From: Heterostelium album PN500
Taxonomy: Eukaryota > Evosea > Eumycetozoa > Acytosteliales > Acytosteliaceae
Assembly: GCF_000004825.1 (NCBI RefSeq)
Contig: NW_008805065.1
Location: 744,001-808,000 of the forward strand
Reading direction: 5' to 3'
DNA: 64,000 nt
This document shows, in pieces, positions 33,217 to 44,780 of this stretch. The notes below the pieces were generated by a model. It searched no databases and had not been told where the DNA came from. It worked only from the letters and a program-made list of their open reading frames with translations. How positions within the stretch are numbered: the first letter of the stretch is position 1; every line of letters starts with the position of its first letter. Both the position numbers and the translations under genes were made by a program.

Positions 33217-34729
33217 ATGACTAATCAATTTGACATTGAATCCAGTCACAAATCATCATCAAGGAAGAAGAAAATCATTATTGCAGTGATTGCAATATTG
33301 ATGGTTGCTCTTTTAATTTTGTTTGTTGGCATTCTTGATTCCAAGATCCAGAGATAAAGATGAACATCACATTGCAAGTAAGCCACTGAACATCATTTTT
33401 ATGATTGGTGATGGTTTTGGACCGGCAGCGGCCGTCATGGCAAGAGCTGCCATGAAACAACGTACCAATGGTAACATAACCTCGTTGAACTTGGATAAAT
33501 ATCTGGTTGGAACAGTCCGAACCTATTCCTCAAGTTCAATGGTAACCGACTCTGCTGCCGGAGCCACTGCCTACGCCACCGGTCACAAATCATACAATGG
33601 CGCTATCAGTGTCGACCCGATTAAAATGAAACCTTTGGGAACTCTATTTGAAGCCGCTCAGGTCAAGGGAATCAGAACCGGTGTTGCAGTTACCACTCGT
33701 ATCTCCGATGCCACTCCGGCCTGTTTCTTTGCACACGCCACCAGTAGAAAATCAGAGGACTTTATTATCAGCCAGCTACTCGAGAAAAACCTTACTGTTG
33801 CTCTTGGTGGTGGTGCTCTCTATTTCAACAAGACCGTCTTTGAGAATGCTGCCAACGCAAATAATAACTACAAGGTTGTTCGTGACCGTGAAGCCATGTT
33901 GAACGTCACTGAGGGAAAGATTCTTGGTGTGTTCGTCGACTATGATATGCCATATGAAATCGATCGTATCAATCAGAAGATCGATGTTCCAACCTTGAAT
34001 GAAATGACTGTCAAATCGTTGGAGTTGATCAACCAGAACAACGAAAACGGATTCCTCTTGATGGTCGAAGGATCGCAAATCGATATTGCCGCTCACTCGA
34101 ACGATGCCGCCGGCCAAATCTGGGAGACCTTCCAATTTGACCAGGCATTCCAAACCGTTATTGATTTCGCCAAGAAGGATGGAAACACTTTGGTAATTGT
34201 GACTGCCGATCACGAAACCGGTGGTATCACTCTTGGAATGCAACCAGATCCAAAAGAGTATCCACAGTACGAGTGGCATCCAGAGACACTCTTGAAGCTG
34301 AACGCGTCCGCTCATTACATGGCGACTCAACTTTTCAACACAACTCTATTCCCAACTATCGATGCAACCATCATTACCAACTATGTCAATGCACATGCTG
34401 ATGGACTCAACATTACTTTCACCAGTGACGAGATGAATCTTCTCATGTTTTTCGCCACACCTAGAAACGACGAAAAAGTTTGGAATTTCGAACAATTTCT
34501 CGGACAATACATTAGCAGACGTGCCTGGGTCGGATTCACAACCGGTGGACACACTGGTGTCGATGTCAATCTCTACTACTACTACAGTGGTGATGATGAA
34601 GACTTGCAAGAAGATCACATCCGTGCCAACGTTGAAAATATCGATGTCGCCAACTTTATCGCCAAAGCCATGGATTTAGATTTACCTGCCATGACCGCTA
34701 AATATGCAAACTTTGTTCCATCTCCATAA
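33217..34729 (+). CDS. Alkaline phosphatase, membrane-anchored, with a frame break near the start
   Basis: From ATG 33217 a frame encodes MTNQFDIESSHKSSSRKKKI and a membrane helix (IIIAVIAILMVALLILFV), then stops at 33358. A second frame, open from about 33317 to 34729, carries the whole enzyme. Motifs: NIIFMIGDGFG (metal Asp), VTDSAAGATAYATG (nucleophile Ser), AHATSR, MVEGSQIDIAAHSND (metal ligands), VTADHETGG and GGHTGVDVNLYYY. Together they make a type II anchored alkaline phosphatase. No intron of normal size joins the frames, so there is a one-base indel in this allele, a sequencing error, or unusual splicing. The enzyme domain itself is intact. Alkaline phosphatases hydrolyse phosphomonoesters outside the cell or in the contractile vacuole/endosomes. 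Confidence 0.85.
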
Positions 34730-34989
34730 AGCTTTTTTCACATTTTATTTAAATATAACAATACAACTCCGACCCCAATATATATAATATTACTTTTTAT
34801 AAAATACAAAAACAAATAAATTAATATATTCTTAAACCAATTTTTCTGATTCATAAATCCAAATCCATTAACTTACTTTAAATAGTAATAGTTATCAAAG
34901 AAAGTAAAGTACAACTCAAAAGACAAACAAAACTAGTAAGTGTAGTCCAACTATTCTTTATAAATATAAATTTACTATCATTATCATTT

Positions 34990-35686
34990 TTATTGTTTGT
35001 TCCATGAATTTATCCATTCACCAATGATCTGTTGATTATGTTCATTATCCTCGATGGTTGTTGATTGTAATTCTTTAACGATTTCATGTTTATAAGAGTT
35101 CTTTGCTTCCTCCAAAATCATTTGATAAATTTCACAATCGATATTGTTTTCAATCTTTACTGTATTATAATTTCTATTAAACATGAAGTGAAATTGATTT
35201 GTCAGCAGCTATCAGCGTAAATCACAAACATCGTTTTTGAATGATAATAGTTACCTCTTTTTTAATCTTTCATTTAAAATCTTTGTATCAGTACGCAAAA
35301 CGATAACCAAATCAAACCATCTCTCTGGGAACCATTCACAACCGTGATGATCAACAATGATACCACCTTGATTCATTGTCTCTTCCAGTTCATCACAAAC
35401 CTTATCTTCATCTAAAATGTAACATTGGAATTCATCATCCCAACCATCATGCAACTCCTTCTCTTTCACCAAAGCAGAGATATCAACATGCTTAAAATCG
35501 TGTGTATTTGAAAGAATCTCTGAAAGTGAAGTCTTACCAGTTCCTGGTGTACCTGTGATCTGTATGAATACATATCAAAATTTTGTTAAAAACTTTCACT
35601 AACTACTACTAACATATTAATGTTTTAAACAACTAAATAAAATGACATACCAAAATATTTGGTTTAACTCTTTTTGTTGTACTCAT
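34990..35686 (-). CDS. ak6: Adenylate kinase isoenzyme 6 homologue (Fap7/hCINAP), 174 aa
   Basis: Three exons: 35686-35651, 35559-35255 and 35173-34990. The P-loop spans the first intron (NILITGTPGTGKTS). Other family blocks: LHDGWDDEFQCYILDEDKVC, GIIVDHHGCEWFPERWFDLV, IVLRTDTKILNERLKKRNYN and a C-terminal EIVKELQS/WINSWNKQ. All fit AK6, which has both adenylate kinase and ATPase activity and is needed for late 40S (18S rRNA 3'-end) maturation. Length matches the family (about 170 aa). Confidence 0.94.
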
Positions 35687-35940
35687 TTCTATCTATTCAG
35701 AATTTAATCTATTATATTGATTGATATTAATTAAAAAAACGAAAGAAACGAAAGGGAATAAATATATATTTTTTTTTAATTTTTTTTTTTTTTGATTATT
35801 TTTAAATTTTTCTTTAAAGAATTTTCGTGTGTGAATAGATTGTAGATTGATTGATCCTCCTTCTTCATTAATATTTTCATCTTTTTATCCTTTTTTATTC
35901 TATTTATATATATCTAAATCATATCTTAGTATAATAAACT

Positions 35941-36463
35941 ATGCCAAAATATTATTGTGAATATTGTGATAAGTATCTTACACATGATTCACCATCAGTT
36001 AGAAAATCACACACCATTGGTAAGGTGCATCAACAAGCTGTAACACTATATTATAAACAATTCGAAGCAGAATGGTTTAAGAGTCAAATGCAACAAAAAG
36101 GTGGTCAAGGTAAGCATTTATATTACATCTATTATTATTAATAATAAAAACAATTTTAGTTAATGTTTAAACTTATAAAATAAATTTATTATTTGTATAT
36201 ATTTAGTACCTATGATGCCACCATTTGGTATGCAACCAGGTCTATTACCACCAAATATGGTACCAGGTCAATTCAATATTCCGATGATGCCTCCAGGACA
36301 ATTCCCATTCCCACCACCACCAGGTCAACCAATGGGTGGCATGCCACCACACCAACAACAACCAATGAGTTTCAATCCACATCATCCATATCCACCTCCA
36401 CATCTTCAACAATCGGCACAACAATTCAATAGCAATAGTCCACCATCAAACAATGATCAGTAG
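35941..36463 (+). CDS. snrpC: U1 small nuclear ribonucleoprotein C, 141 aa
   Basis: Two exons, 35941-36109 and 36207-36463. The N-terminus is the U1-C zinc finger: [20 protein letters not shown] and KSHTIGKVH (C2H2-like), followed by a helix ([18 protein letters not shown]). The second exon encodes a Met/Pro/Gly-rich tail ([19 protein letters not shown]), as in other U1-C proteins. The protein stabilises U1 snRNP pairing with 5' splice sites. Divergent with AK6 across about 250 bp, which carries both promoters. Confidence 0.95.
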
Positions 36464-36874
36464 TAATATAATCAATCATTAACCATTACAACACAATTAC
36501 TCTTACCACTCTTCAACTCCCAGCTTTCTAAAGACTATCAATCGAATAACAATTGATATCAATTGTTTTTTATCAATTGTTTTTTACAGAATCAAAACAA
36601 CAACATCGTTAACTATTAATCGATTAATTAGACAAATGTATAAACAGATAGAATAGACACAGTCATACATATATATATATATAGATCGATTACTTTATAT
36701 TGATATTTGGTTGAGAGAGATAGATTAAAAGAAAAGAAAAAGAAAAAAAGATGGTAAAGTTTGGAAATCAATTCATAAATAAAAGAAAGAAATTTGTATA
36801 TATAAAGTAAGCTTAGAGAACATTAAATAGTTTTAGATTTTTTGGATTTAAAAAAAACATTTAAAATCAATTGT
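36464..36874. other. Intergenic (convergent 3' ends)
   Basis: About 410 bp between the U1-C stop and the RBR ligase stop. It has a short (AT)n run near 36669 and A-rich tracts, and no gene. Confidence 0.5.
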
Positions 36875-38542
36875 CTATGTTGATTTTACATTTAATTTGT
36901 TATAGTTTTCATTGATGTAATCAGAAACTTCGAGACCCAACGCTTCTCTTCTCTTCTTTTCTTCGAGTACCCAATTGTCGAAATTACACTTCTTTTGTGT
37001 GAGCTTTCTCTGTTTCATTACCTTTCGGATGTGAGTTGCCAATCGATAGGTTGCATAGGGAATCGCTCCAACCACGATCACCGGTGGACCCACGATGACC
37101 GCACCAACACCCAGTGCAAAACAGGTGGCTGCATGCTTGATCTTGTAGTGTCGCTGGAAGAATCCACGCCTTTGATGATATGCATAGTTGTAATAGTTAT
37201 CGTATTTCGGTGCAACATATTTCGGACCGTGTACATGTGTCGATAAATTATGATCATGAGGTTCCAAACAAAAATAACAACTAAACAAAAATAATTTTCC
37301 ATATTAATTTTGTTCTAAACAATTATTATTGTTTCTAATTAATTATCTACTTACAATTGATGACCACATGCTAAACAATATACATATTCACAACCATCTT
37401 CTTTGTAGGTGGTTATTCCGCATTTTGGACAGGCTTTGTACTGCTCCGCTTCTAAATATTTCAGTGATTTCTTTTCGTCTTCCGATAGTGTATCGAATAT
37501 ATATTTCTTGTTCTCTTCGCATGTCATTCCATGATGTGATTCTGTGGCGCATTCATAACACAACTCTAATTTACACTCGGAATTGTCACAGATAATAGTC
37601 ATATCTGTCCCACTCGGTTTGCTTAATGGATGAAAACAACTCAGACAGAATATAATATTCTTATCACCAAACAGCTTGTTATTGATAACTTTATATAATT
37701 CCAATTTATCGTGTGATACTTTATCTAAAAACTTTGACTATAATTTGAAAGTTATTAATATTTAGAATAAAGATTGTGTTTGATCAAAGTTATTATTCAC
37801 TTACATTAAACTTTTCATCACTTAAAAGAGAATGGTTACATTTTGGATCGGGACAGGAAAGCTTCTTTCCTTTGAACCTCCAAACTTGCTCACGAAGATG
37901 AGACTCTGTACAAGATAAACAATAGGTATGATTACAGACGGGAAATTCAACCATGACATCGTAGGTGTCCAAACAAATTGGACACTCTCCACCTTTGGCT
38001 TGGTAGGAGGTATCGTCTTCCACCGCTGGACTACTATTAACACTACTGCTACTACTGCAACAACTAGTATTTGTCGCACTGGTATCGGACAACTCTATGC
38101 CAATGGTGGAAGTCGATATCGATGATGTTGTAGTTGTAATGGTAGTTTGTTGCTTTATATGCTGATAGTTGGAATCTCTGTTATCAAGGAAATCATCGGA
38201 CCAGAAAATATCGGAATCCATTGGAAAATTATTCAATAAATCTCTCTCTTTTAAAATACAACCAAGATGAAGACCACTCAGAAAACTATCAAAACTATTT
38301 TTTCTATTCTCTGGAGTTGATGTCAATGTTGTTGTTGTTGTTGTTGTTGTAGTTGTTGTTGATGCTAATGATTCATTCTTGGTATTTCTTTTACCATTGC
38401 ATTTAAATGTAAAATTTACTTTGGAAACCGGTGGAAGTGGTGGTGGAGTTGGAATCACTGATCTACTAATCACAGGTTGGTCGTTGCACCCGTTATTATT
38501 AATAATATCGGTTTGGTTTCCATCCGATACAATTTCAATCAT
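36875..38542 (-). CDS. RBR-type E3 ubiquitin ligase with C-terminal hydrophobic segment, 508 aa
   Basis: Three exons: 38542-37805, 37737-37355 and 37280-36875. The first 180 residues are low complexity (poly-Thr, Ser, Asn). RING1 begins at about residue 186 (CPICLDTYDVMVEFPVCNHT...CLSC, later CPDPKC). The IBR follows in exon 2 (CFHPLSKPSGTDMTIICDNS, LCYECATESHHGMTC). RING2 is CPKCGITTYKEDGCEYVYC then ACGHQFCYFCLEPHDH; the Cys in DGC is in the position of the RBR catalytic Cys. Downstream is a hydrophobic stretch (FALGVGAVIVGPPVIVVGAI) that may span a membrane, then a charged tail. RBR ligases pass ubiquitin through a Cys thioester. Substrate unknown. Confidence 0.9.
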
Positions 38543-39219
38543 TTTTCTTTCTGGAAATTGAGATTTAAAAGAAAAACAATTATAAATATACTACTCTCTC
38601 TATGATATTAAATATATACCAAGTAAATTTAACCGATTAGATTAAACTTTAATGTTCAAGCTTAACTGGAAATGCTTTTTTTTTTGGTTATGTAATAATT
38701 ATTTAAAAAAATTAAAATAAAATAATATATATAAATATATTTATAAATATAAACATTAACACCAAACACACAAACACAAACTAACCACACACAATTTTTG
38801 ATATTGAATGAATGTGTGATATGACTTAACTAACCATAACAACAAACAAACAAATCAACCTTTTATACAATTAATAACAACTGTTGTTGATTGATTGTAT
38901 AGCTATTAAATAAAGATGTAATTTTGACTTTTTTTTAAAAAATTTGATTCTATTCTCTCTCTAATATATGTCTATCACACTCTAAATCAAATGAATTTCT
39001 CAGTGAACTCTCTCCTTCTTCCTTATTATTTAATTTTAATTATAATAGGTAAAAAACTAAACTAGTTTACTATGTGTTACTGTTGGTTGTGGTGATGGCT
39101 TTATACTCTTTATAATGTGGTATATTGGATTGATAGTGGAAAGGTATAAATTTCTATAAATAAACGTTAAAAAAAAACAATAATAAATAAACTATTGTGT
39201 TTAAAGCTTAATATGAGCG

Positions 39220-39243
39220 AATTATTAACCATGGTTAATAATT
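39220..39243. repeat. 24-bp perfect palindrome
   Basis: Half-site AATTATTAACCA is followed directly by its exact complement, centred on CCATGG. It is the longest perfect palindrome I noticed in the window and sits in non-coding DNA about 700 bp from the nearest gene. Confidence 0.85.
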
Positions 39244-39675
39244 ATTAGTTGTGGCTCGCACTGAGTTAGTGTGAATTAGCTAGGTGGTCCAAATCAATAT
39301 CAAAGTGGAGTAGCTAATAAAACATGTCAGCGTCATTAAAAAAAAAAAAGAATCGTTAATTGTGTGGGTGTGTGTTAAAATCAATCAATCAAAAAAATAA
39401 AAAAAAAATTGGAAAATTAATTACAAACAAACACATCAACAAATAAATGTCAGTATGTAGTAGTTCATGGTGGTAAAATAGCAATAAATGAAAACTAAAA
39501 AGTAAAAAGAAAAAAAGAGATAGTTTCTATTTGGTTTGAATTTAATTAAATTGTTGTTGAATGAATAATTGAATTGTTCACTTTTTACCTACTTATAATT
39601 TATTGACCTTTCAAAAAATAATGAAGGTTTTAGGTTGATTTTTTTAAAAGTATTTTAAATTTGTTAATATAAATT

Positions 39676-39706
39676 AAAATCTAAAATCTAAAATCTAAAA
39701 TCTAAA
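39676..39706. repeat. TAAAATCT octamer tandem repeat
   Basis: About four head-to-tail copies of the 8-bp unit in intergenic DNA; simple microsatellite-like repeat. Confidence 0.8.
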
Positions 39707-39998
39707 TTCCTATTCTATAATTGTTTGTTTTCTGTTGTTGTTTTGTACTCTTTTTTTCTCTTTTTTTTGAGAGATAAAACTTTGAATTTTTGATCAAAAA
39801 ATTTAATTAAAAAAAAAATTCATCCATTCAAGTTCGCAGAAAATTTTTGTTTGATCCAGGTTTTTTGACATGTTTAATGTTTTTTTTTATACGATAAAAT
39901 TAGATTATTATTGTTTAAACAAAAAAAAATTTATTAAAAATGTTATTTGAAAGAAAAAAAAGGTACAACGCGATTGTCAGAGGTATTACTTGTTGTGC

Positions 39999-40331
39999 TT
40001 ATGATATCTCTGATTCTATTTCTTTCATCAATTCATCATCTGAATCTATTGTAGGTGGTGTCAATTTCAAAAGCTCTGCCTCTCTCTTTAGTTCTTCATC
40101 TATAATTGTATCGGAATCTATTGAATCACTATCTTCATCCAGTTGTTGTTGCTGTTTGCTATTTACATTAAGATTATTATCATTATTATTATCATTATCT
40201 AAATCATCTAATAAATCATTGTTCATCGATAGATCCACTACCAACTCTTCATTGTTAAAACCATCTAATTCGCTAAGTAATTCTTTCTCCCAGTTACTTA
40301 TATCATTTTCACTATTTTGTTTTGTAATTTT

Positions 40332-40369
<38 letters not shown>

Positions 40370-41397
40370 CGCTATTATTATTACTATTATTATTATCTAC
40401 AGTTGTTGTTGTTGTTAATTCACTATCATCCTCTTGAATTGCAGTACTCTTTACAACTCTATCATTGAGACCATCAATAATATTGAATTCCTTTCTTATC
40501 AAAGTTACTCTATAATACCAATTCTTCCAAAACTGTTCCTCCGAAATACTTTGTTTGATAGATCAAATAATTTAGTTAGTTATCTTTTTGATATTGTACA
40601 ATGGTGAAAGACATACAATCTTGGTACCATAATAAATCTAATCTTTTCAAGTTGCTTATCGTATTTCAAAGATGCCGTTGCTATCTGAATGAGAAAGTCA
40701 TCAAACTCTTGACAATAGTCAGAGTCGATCGGTGGTGATTGTAAGAATGTCTTTTTACTCTATAAACAATTATTAATTATTAAATTTAGATTAGTAAGCT
40801 AAACAATAACTATCAATATATATACCTCTCTCTCTCTCAATTGACATACCATTTTAATATCTAATATTTTATCTACAGCTTCTTTATGTAGTACTTTATC
40901 GGTTAATTTGAAATCCATCCATGGTGGTAATCGCTCTTTGAGTACACGACTCATCTTTTCCTTTTGCTCTGATTCCTCCATGAGTTTCTTTCGCTCTTCA
41001 TCTATCTTTGTAATTACATTCGATGTCCACATTGAGAATTTAGCTAACAAAACAATGATTGGTCATTAATTAATTAATAAATTAATCTCTTCAACATGCA
41101 TGTTGAAATGTATGCAATGTTCCAATTCTTTGAAATCTATGAATACATACAGCCTAACATCTTAAATGTATCACCTGAATTCGAAACAACATTTGTTAAT
41201 TTATTTAAAGTATTATTATTATTATCATTGTTGTTGTTGTTGTTGTTGTTGGTCGTTGAGTCAGTAGATTGAGATTGAGATTGATTGTCAACATCTTCAC
41301 TGTTTGCGCTCAGCAACTCATCTGTACTCTGTTGTGACTGATTCACAGGAGTGACTGTACTTGAAAACAATGATAGATTTTTAAATGAATTGAACAT
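39999..41397 (-). CDS. BSD-domain protein (BSDC1-like), 385 aa
   Basis: Four exons: 41397-41151, 41043-40826, 40759-40617 and 40548-39999. The BSD domain lies at about residues 165-225: YCQEFDDFLIQIATASLKYD, then LEKIRFIMVPRFISEEQFWK and NWYYRV, with the Phe-Trp pair typical of the domain. The C-terminal region has DISNWEKELLSELDGFNNEE, like the acidic motif near the end of BSDC1. Asn, Thr and Gln tracts are lineage-type insertions. BSDC1-like proteins are cytosolic and poorly characterised; BSD domains occur in TFIIH p62 and synapse-associated proteins. Exact role unknown. Confidence 0.82.
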
Positions 41398-42504
41398 TTA
41401 TATTCTTCTATTGTATTTTATTAAGTGTACTAAAAAAACATACACATACTATAATTTCATTTATGTTTTTTTTTTTTTTTTTTTTTTTATAAAATTAGTT
41501 TAAATGAATTTTTGCAACTTCTACTCCAAAAATGGAATGCAAGACGAGAACAAAATAAATTAGATATCTAATATGATCAATTTCAAATATGATAACATAA
41601 CTTTAATATTCAAAGTAATAGAAATATATTAAAAATTAAAAATTAAATTAAAGGAAATAAAAAAAATATGATAATAATCATTGTAATATTCGTGATTATT
41701 AATAAATAATATTGATAATCACTAAAATATTGTTTTTTTTTTAATTAATTAGGAGATCACAATCAAATAATAATGTTGTTTGAAGTTCCAGAATCAATAT
41801 GAAAGAGTGGGTTTTCGTGTGTTTGAAAAAAAAAAAAAAAATTAAAAAAAATTTTCAAAACAACTAGTTTTTTTTGACGTTTTTATCCAATACACTCTTA
41901 ATTGTTGTTCCAATAATAACAATAACGTTTTGTGCAGTGTAGAAGTAAGAGGTAGTAGTAGAATAATTAAATAGATAGAATTAGATAGATAGATAGATTA
42001 GATCGTAAATCAAATTTAATATTTATTTTCTTTCAAAGTCTAAAATTAATATAATAAATAAAGAGAAAAAAAGAAAAGTTTTATTTTAGAAACAATAAAA
42101 AAGTAATCATCAAAGATTGATTGTATTAATAGAATAGAATATCAATAATAAATATATCACTCTCTTTATTTAAATCAATAAACATATAATATTAAATTAT
42201 TAATTGTTTAAACAATTTAAAAAACAAAAAAAAGGTAATATAATATAATTTTACTTTTAATAGTAATAGTTATAATAATAATAATAAGATTAAGAACAAT
42301 ATATTAATATATTATCTAGTTTTAATTAAAACAAAACAAGACAAGACAAGAACAAAACCAAAACACAATCATATTATTTTTCATTTAATTTTTCGTTTCA
42401 AGAAAAAGTTTTTTTTTCTTATCATTTTTCAGTCAAGACAGACAAAACACATAAGAAATCAATCGATTTTATAGGACAAAAACAAAAAACAAAACAAAAA
42501 TTAA
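41398..42504. other. Intergenic, divergent promoters
   Basis: About 1.1 kb, AT-rich, with a 23-bp T run near 41466-41488 and GATA microsatellite near 41985. It carries the promoters of the BSD gene (leftward) and eIF2A (rightward). Nothing else supported. Confidence 0.5.
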
Positions 42505-44367
42505 ATGACTTCAACAACATCAACAACTAGTTCAACTTCTACTACTTCGTCGGTTGCTGCAGCGATTTCGACATCAGCAGCAATCGGAGCTTCTTCTACA
42601 CCGACCCTACAGATATCATTGCGTTCAAAGAACATCATTCAATCACAGACTTCACCAGCATATGGAAAAGACGGACGACTCTTGTCGATTGACGGCGGTG
42701 CTGCCGACTTTAAGCATGTCGAGTACAGTCGCGACGGTTCACTGATCGCATACGTCCACACTCAATACATCGTGGTGCATCGCGCCGACAACGGTGCGGC
42801 ACTCCTCAAGATTGAGCGCGCCAACGTTGTCTATGTTAGCTTCTCACCGGCCAACTCGTTCCTTCTGACATGGGAGCGTTTCTCAGAGGCCAACAACAAC
42901 GAGAACAACTTGCTGGTCTGGGACTTGAGCAACGCTCAAATCACCTACAGAACTTCACAGAAACATTGTAACGCTGAGAATTGGCCACTCATTAAATGGA
43001 CCGACGACGAGATGCTGGCCGGTCGTCTCGTGCAAAACGAGATCCACTTTTTCAACGGCAGAAACATTGGAATGGTCGCAAAGAAACTGAAACTTCCAGA
43101 TATCCAACAGTTTGACTTTGCACCCGGTGAATCACCCTACAAGTTCTCGACATTCGTTCCCGAGAAGAAGGAGCGTCCCGGACTCTGTCGTATCTATATC
43201 TATCCAAATATCAGCGAACACGCCTCACACATCTCTTTCTACAAGGCAAACGACGCCAAGATCTTTTGGAACCGTAAAGGTACCAACATACTGATTCACA
43301 CATCGACCGACACCGACAAGACTGGAAAGTCGTACTACGGTGAAACCGGACTGTGGTTCCTCTCACTCGATGGCACCAGCTTCAGTCTTGGCATTAAGGG
43401 TCCGATCCACGACGTCAAGTGGTCGCCCACCCTCGACCAGTTTGTTGTGTGCTACGGTAACCCGTTCAACACCACTCTCTTCAACATCAAGGGAACACCA
43501 CTCGTCGATTTCGGATCGTTGCCACGTAACACCATCAGATTCTCACCGAACGGAAAACTACTCTGTCTCGGTGGATTCGGTAATCTACAGGGTGACATGG
43601 ATTTCTGGGACCTGACGCGTTACAAAAAGATTGTTTCCACTCACGCCCATTGCGCAACCTACAGTGAGTGGGCTGCAGACTCGATACACTTTTTGACAGC
43701 GGTGCTCTCACCGAGAATTCGTGTCGACAATGGAATTCGTGTGATCAAATACGATGGTTCTACTGTCTACCAAGAACAGATTCCAGAGTTGTATCAAGCA
43801 TTCTGGCGTCCACAGAACCCACTCGCTTTCCCCGACGAGAAGATCGTTTTCCCACCACCATCCGTGCTGAAAGTGACCAATTCGCCTCCAACAAAGTACA
43901 CTCCACCCAGCCAAAGATTGGCGGCACAACAAGCACCACCAACACCTGTATCCAACTTGCCACCAGGTTTCAAGATCTACGTAGCACCGGGTACCAATGC
44001 TGCCGGTCAATCGTCAGCCGCCACCACTGGCAGCGGAAGCAGTCCAGCCGGTGCTCCAAAGAAGGAGAAGAAGCCAGCCACTGCCAAACCATCGACCTCA
44101 ACAACCAGCACCACCACCACATCGACAGCATCACAACCAACACCACCAAGCAGAGAATACACACCTGAGGAGCAGTTGGAAAAGAAAATTAAGAATTTGG
44201 GTAGAAAGCTAAAGGAAATCGAACAACTGAAAACAAAGATCGAAATAGGAGAACACTTGCCACCAACTGCAATTGAAAAGGTTCACAATGAGAGTAGATT
44301 TAGAGAGGAATTGAATGTTTTGAAACAACAACAAGCAGCTCTTCAACCAACCACCACAGCACAATAA
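42505..44367 (+). CDS. eif2a: Eukaryotic translation initiation factor 2A, 620 aa
   Basis: Single exon, unusually GC-rich for the window. After a Thr/Ser/Ala-rich N-terminus the beta-propeller begins: LLSIDGGAADFKHVEYSRDG, VVYVSFSPANSFLLTWERFS, LLVWDLSNAQITYRTSQK, HCNAENWPLIKWTDDEMLAG, NEIHFFNGRNIGMVAKKLKL, YVFxx-type blades through HDVKWSPTLDQFVVCYG, DFGSLPRNTIRFSPNGKLLC and GDMDFWDLTRYKKI. The C-terminal part has PPGFKIYVAP, a Ser/Thr/Pro linker and a lysine-rich coiled coil (EQLEKKIKNLGRKLKEIEQL). eIF2A delivers initiator tRNA in alternative, GTP-independent initiation. Strong full-length match. Confidence 0.95.
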   Translation: MTSTTSTTSSTSTTSSVAAAISTSAAIGASSTPTLQISLRSKNIIQSQTSPAYGKDGRLLSIDGGAADFKHVEYSRDGSLIAYVHTQYIVVHRADNGAALLKIERANVVYVSFSPANSFLLTWERFSEANNNENNLLVWDLSNAQITYRTSQKHCNAENWPLIKWTDDEMLAGRLVQNEIHFFNGRNIGMVAKKLKLPDIQQFDFAPGESPYKFSTFVPEKKERPGLCRIYIYPNISEHASHISFYKANDAKIFWNRKGTNILIHTSTDTDKTGKSYYGETGLWFLSLDGTSFSLGIKGPIHDVKWSPTLDQFVVCYGNPFNTTLFNIKGTPLVDFGSLPRNTIRFSPNGKLLCLGGFGNLQGDMDFWDLTRYKKIVSTHAHCATYSEWAADSIHFLTAVLSPRIRVDNGIRVIKYDGSTVYQEQIPELYQAFWRPQNPLAFPDEKIVFPPPSVLKVTNSPPTKYTPPSQRLAAQQAPPTPVSNLPPGFKIYVAPGTNAAGQSSAATTGSGSSPAGAPKKEKKPATAKPSTSTTSTTTTSTASQPTPPSREYTPEEQLEKKIKNLGRKLKEIEQLKTKIEIGEHLPPTAIEKVHNESRFREELNVLKQQQAALQPTTTAQ

Positions 44368-44780
44368 ACCAATCTCATTCTTTTTTTTTTTTACTTTTTT
44401 TTTATTGGAATCAAAGAAATCAATTCAATTCATATCAAATTAGATCATATTTATCAACAAACAAAACATCAACCAGTATTATTAGAAATTCCTGTAACAC
44501 CTTTAATATATATATATTAATATTTAAAAAGGTTTAATTTATTTCAAATTCAATCCGAATAGATTAATTTCAAACAAAAAAAAAGATTCAGAGGAAAAAA
44601 ACAAATAAATAAATGATTAGAATTGATTTACATTTATAAATCTTATTTTTTTTTTTTTTCAAATCCAAAAAGTAATTAATAAAGTTTTAGTCTATTTTTA
44701 TTTTATTTTGTTATGTACAACTAAAGCTTTGATTTGATACCATTGGATTTGTTGTTATTTTGTGGATTACTATTGGAAAT
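44368..44780. other. Intergenic (convergent 3' ends)
   Basis: About 410 bp between the eIF2A and pyrophosphatase stops; A/T runs only. Confidence 0.5.

Larger units (their letters stand above)
38543..39998. other. Long intergenic region with perfect palindrome and octamer repeat
   Basis: About 1.45 kb between the RBR ligase start and the BSD-domain gene stop. It holds a 24-bp perfect palindrome at 39220-39243, a GC-richer patch beside it (39250-39300) and about four copies of TAAAATCT at 39676-39706. No coding frame is convincing. Confidence 0.5.

Noticed and set aside
43668-44168. 166-codon frame inside eIF2A
   Set aside because: Out-of-frame shadow; the eIF2A frame is conserved and complete.
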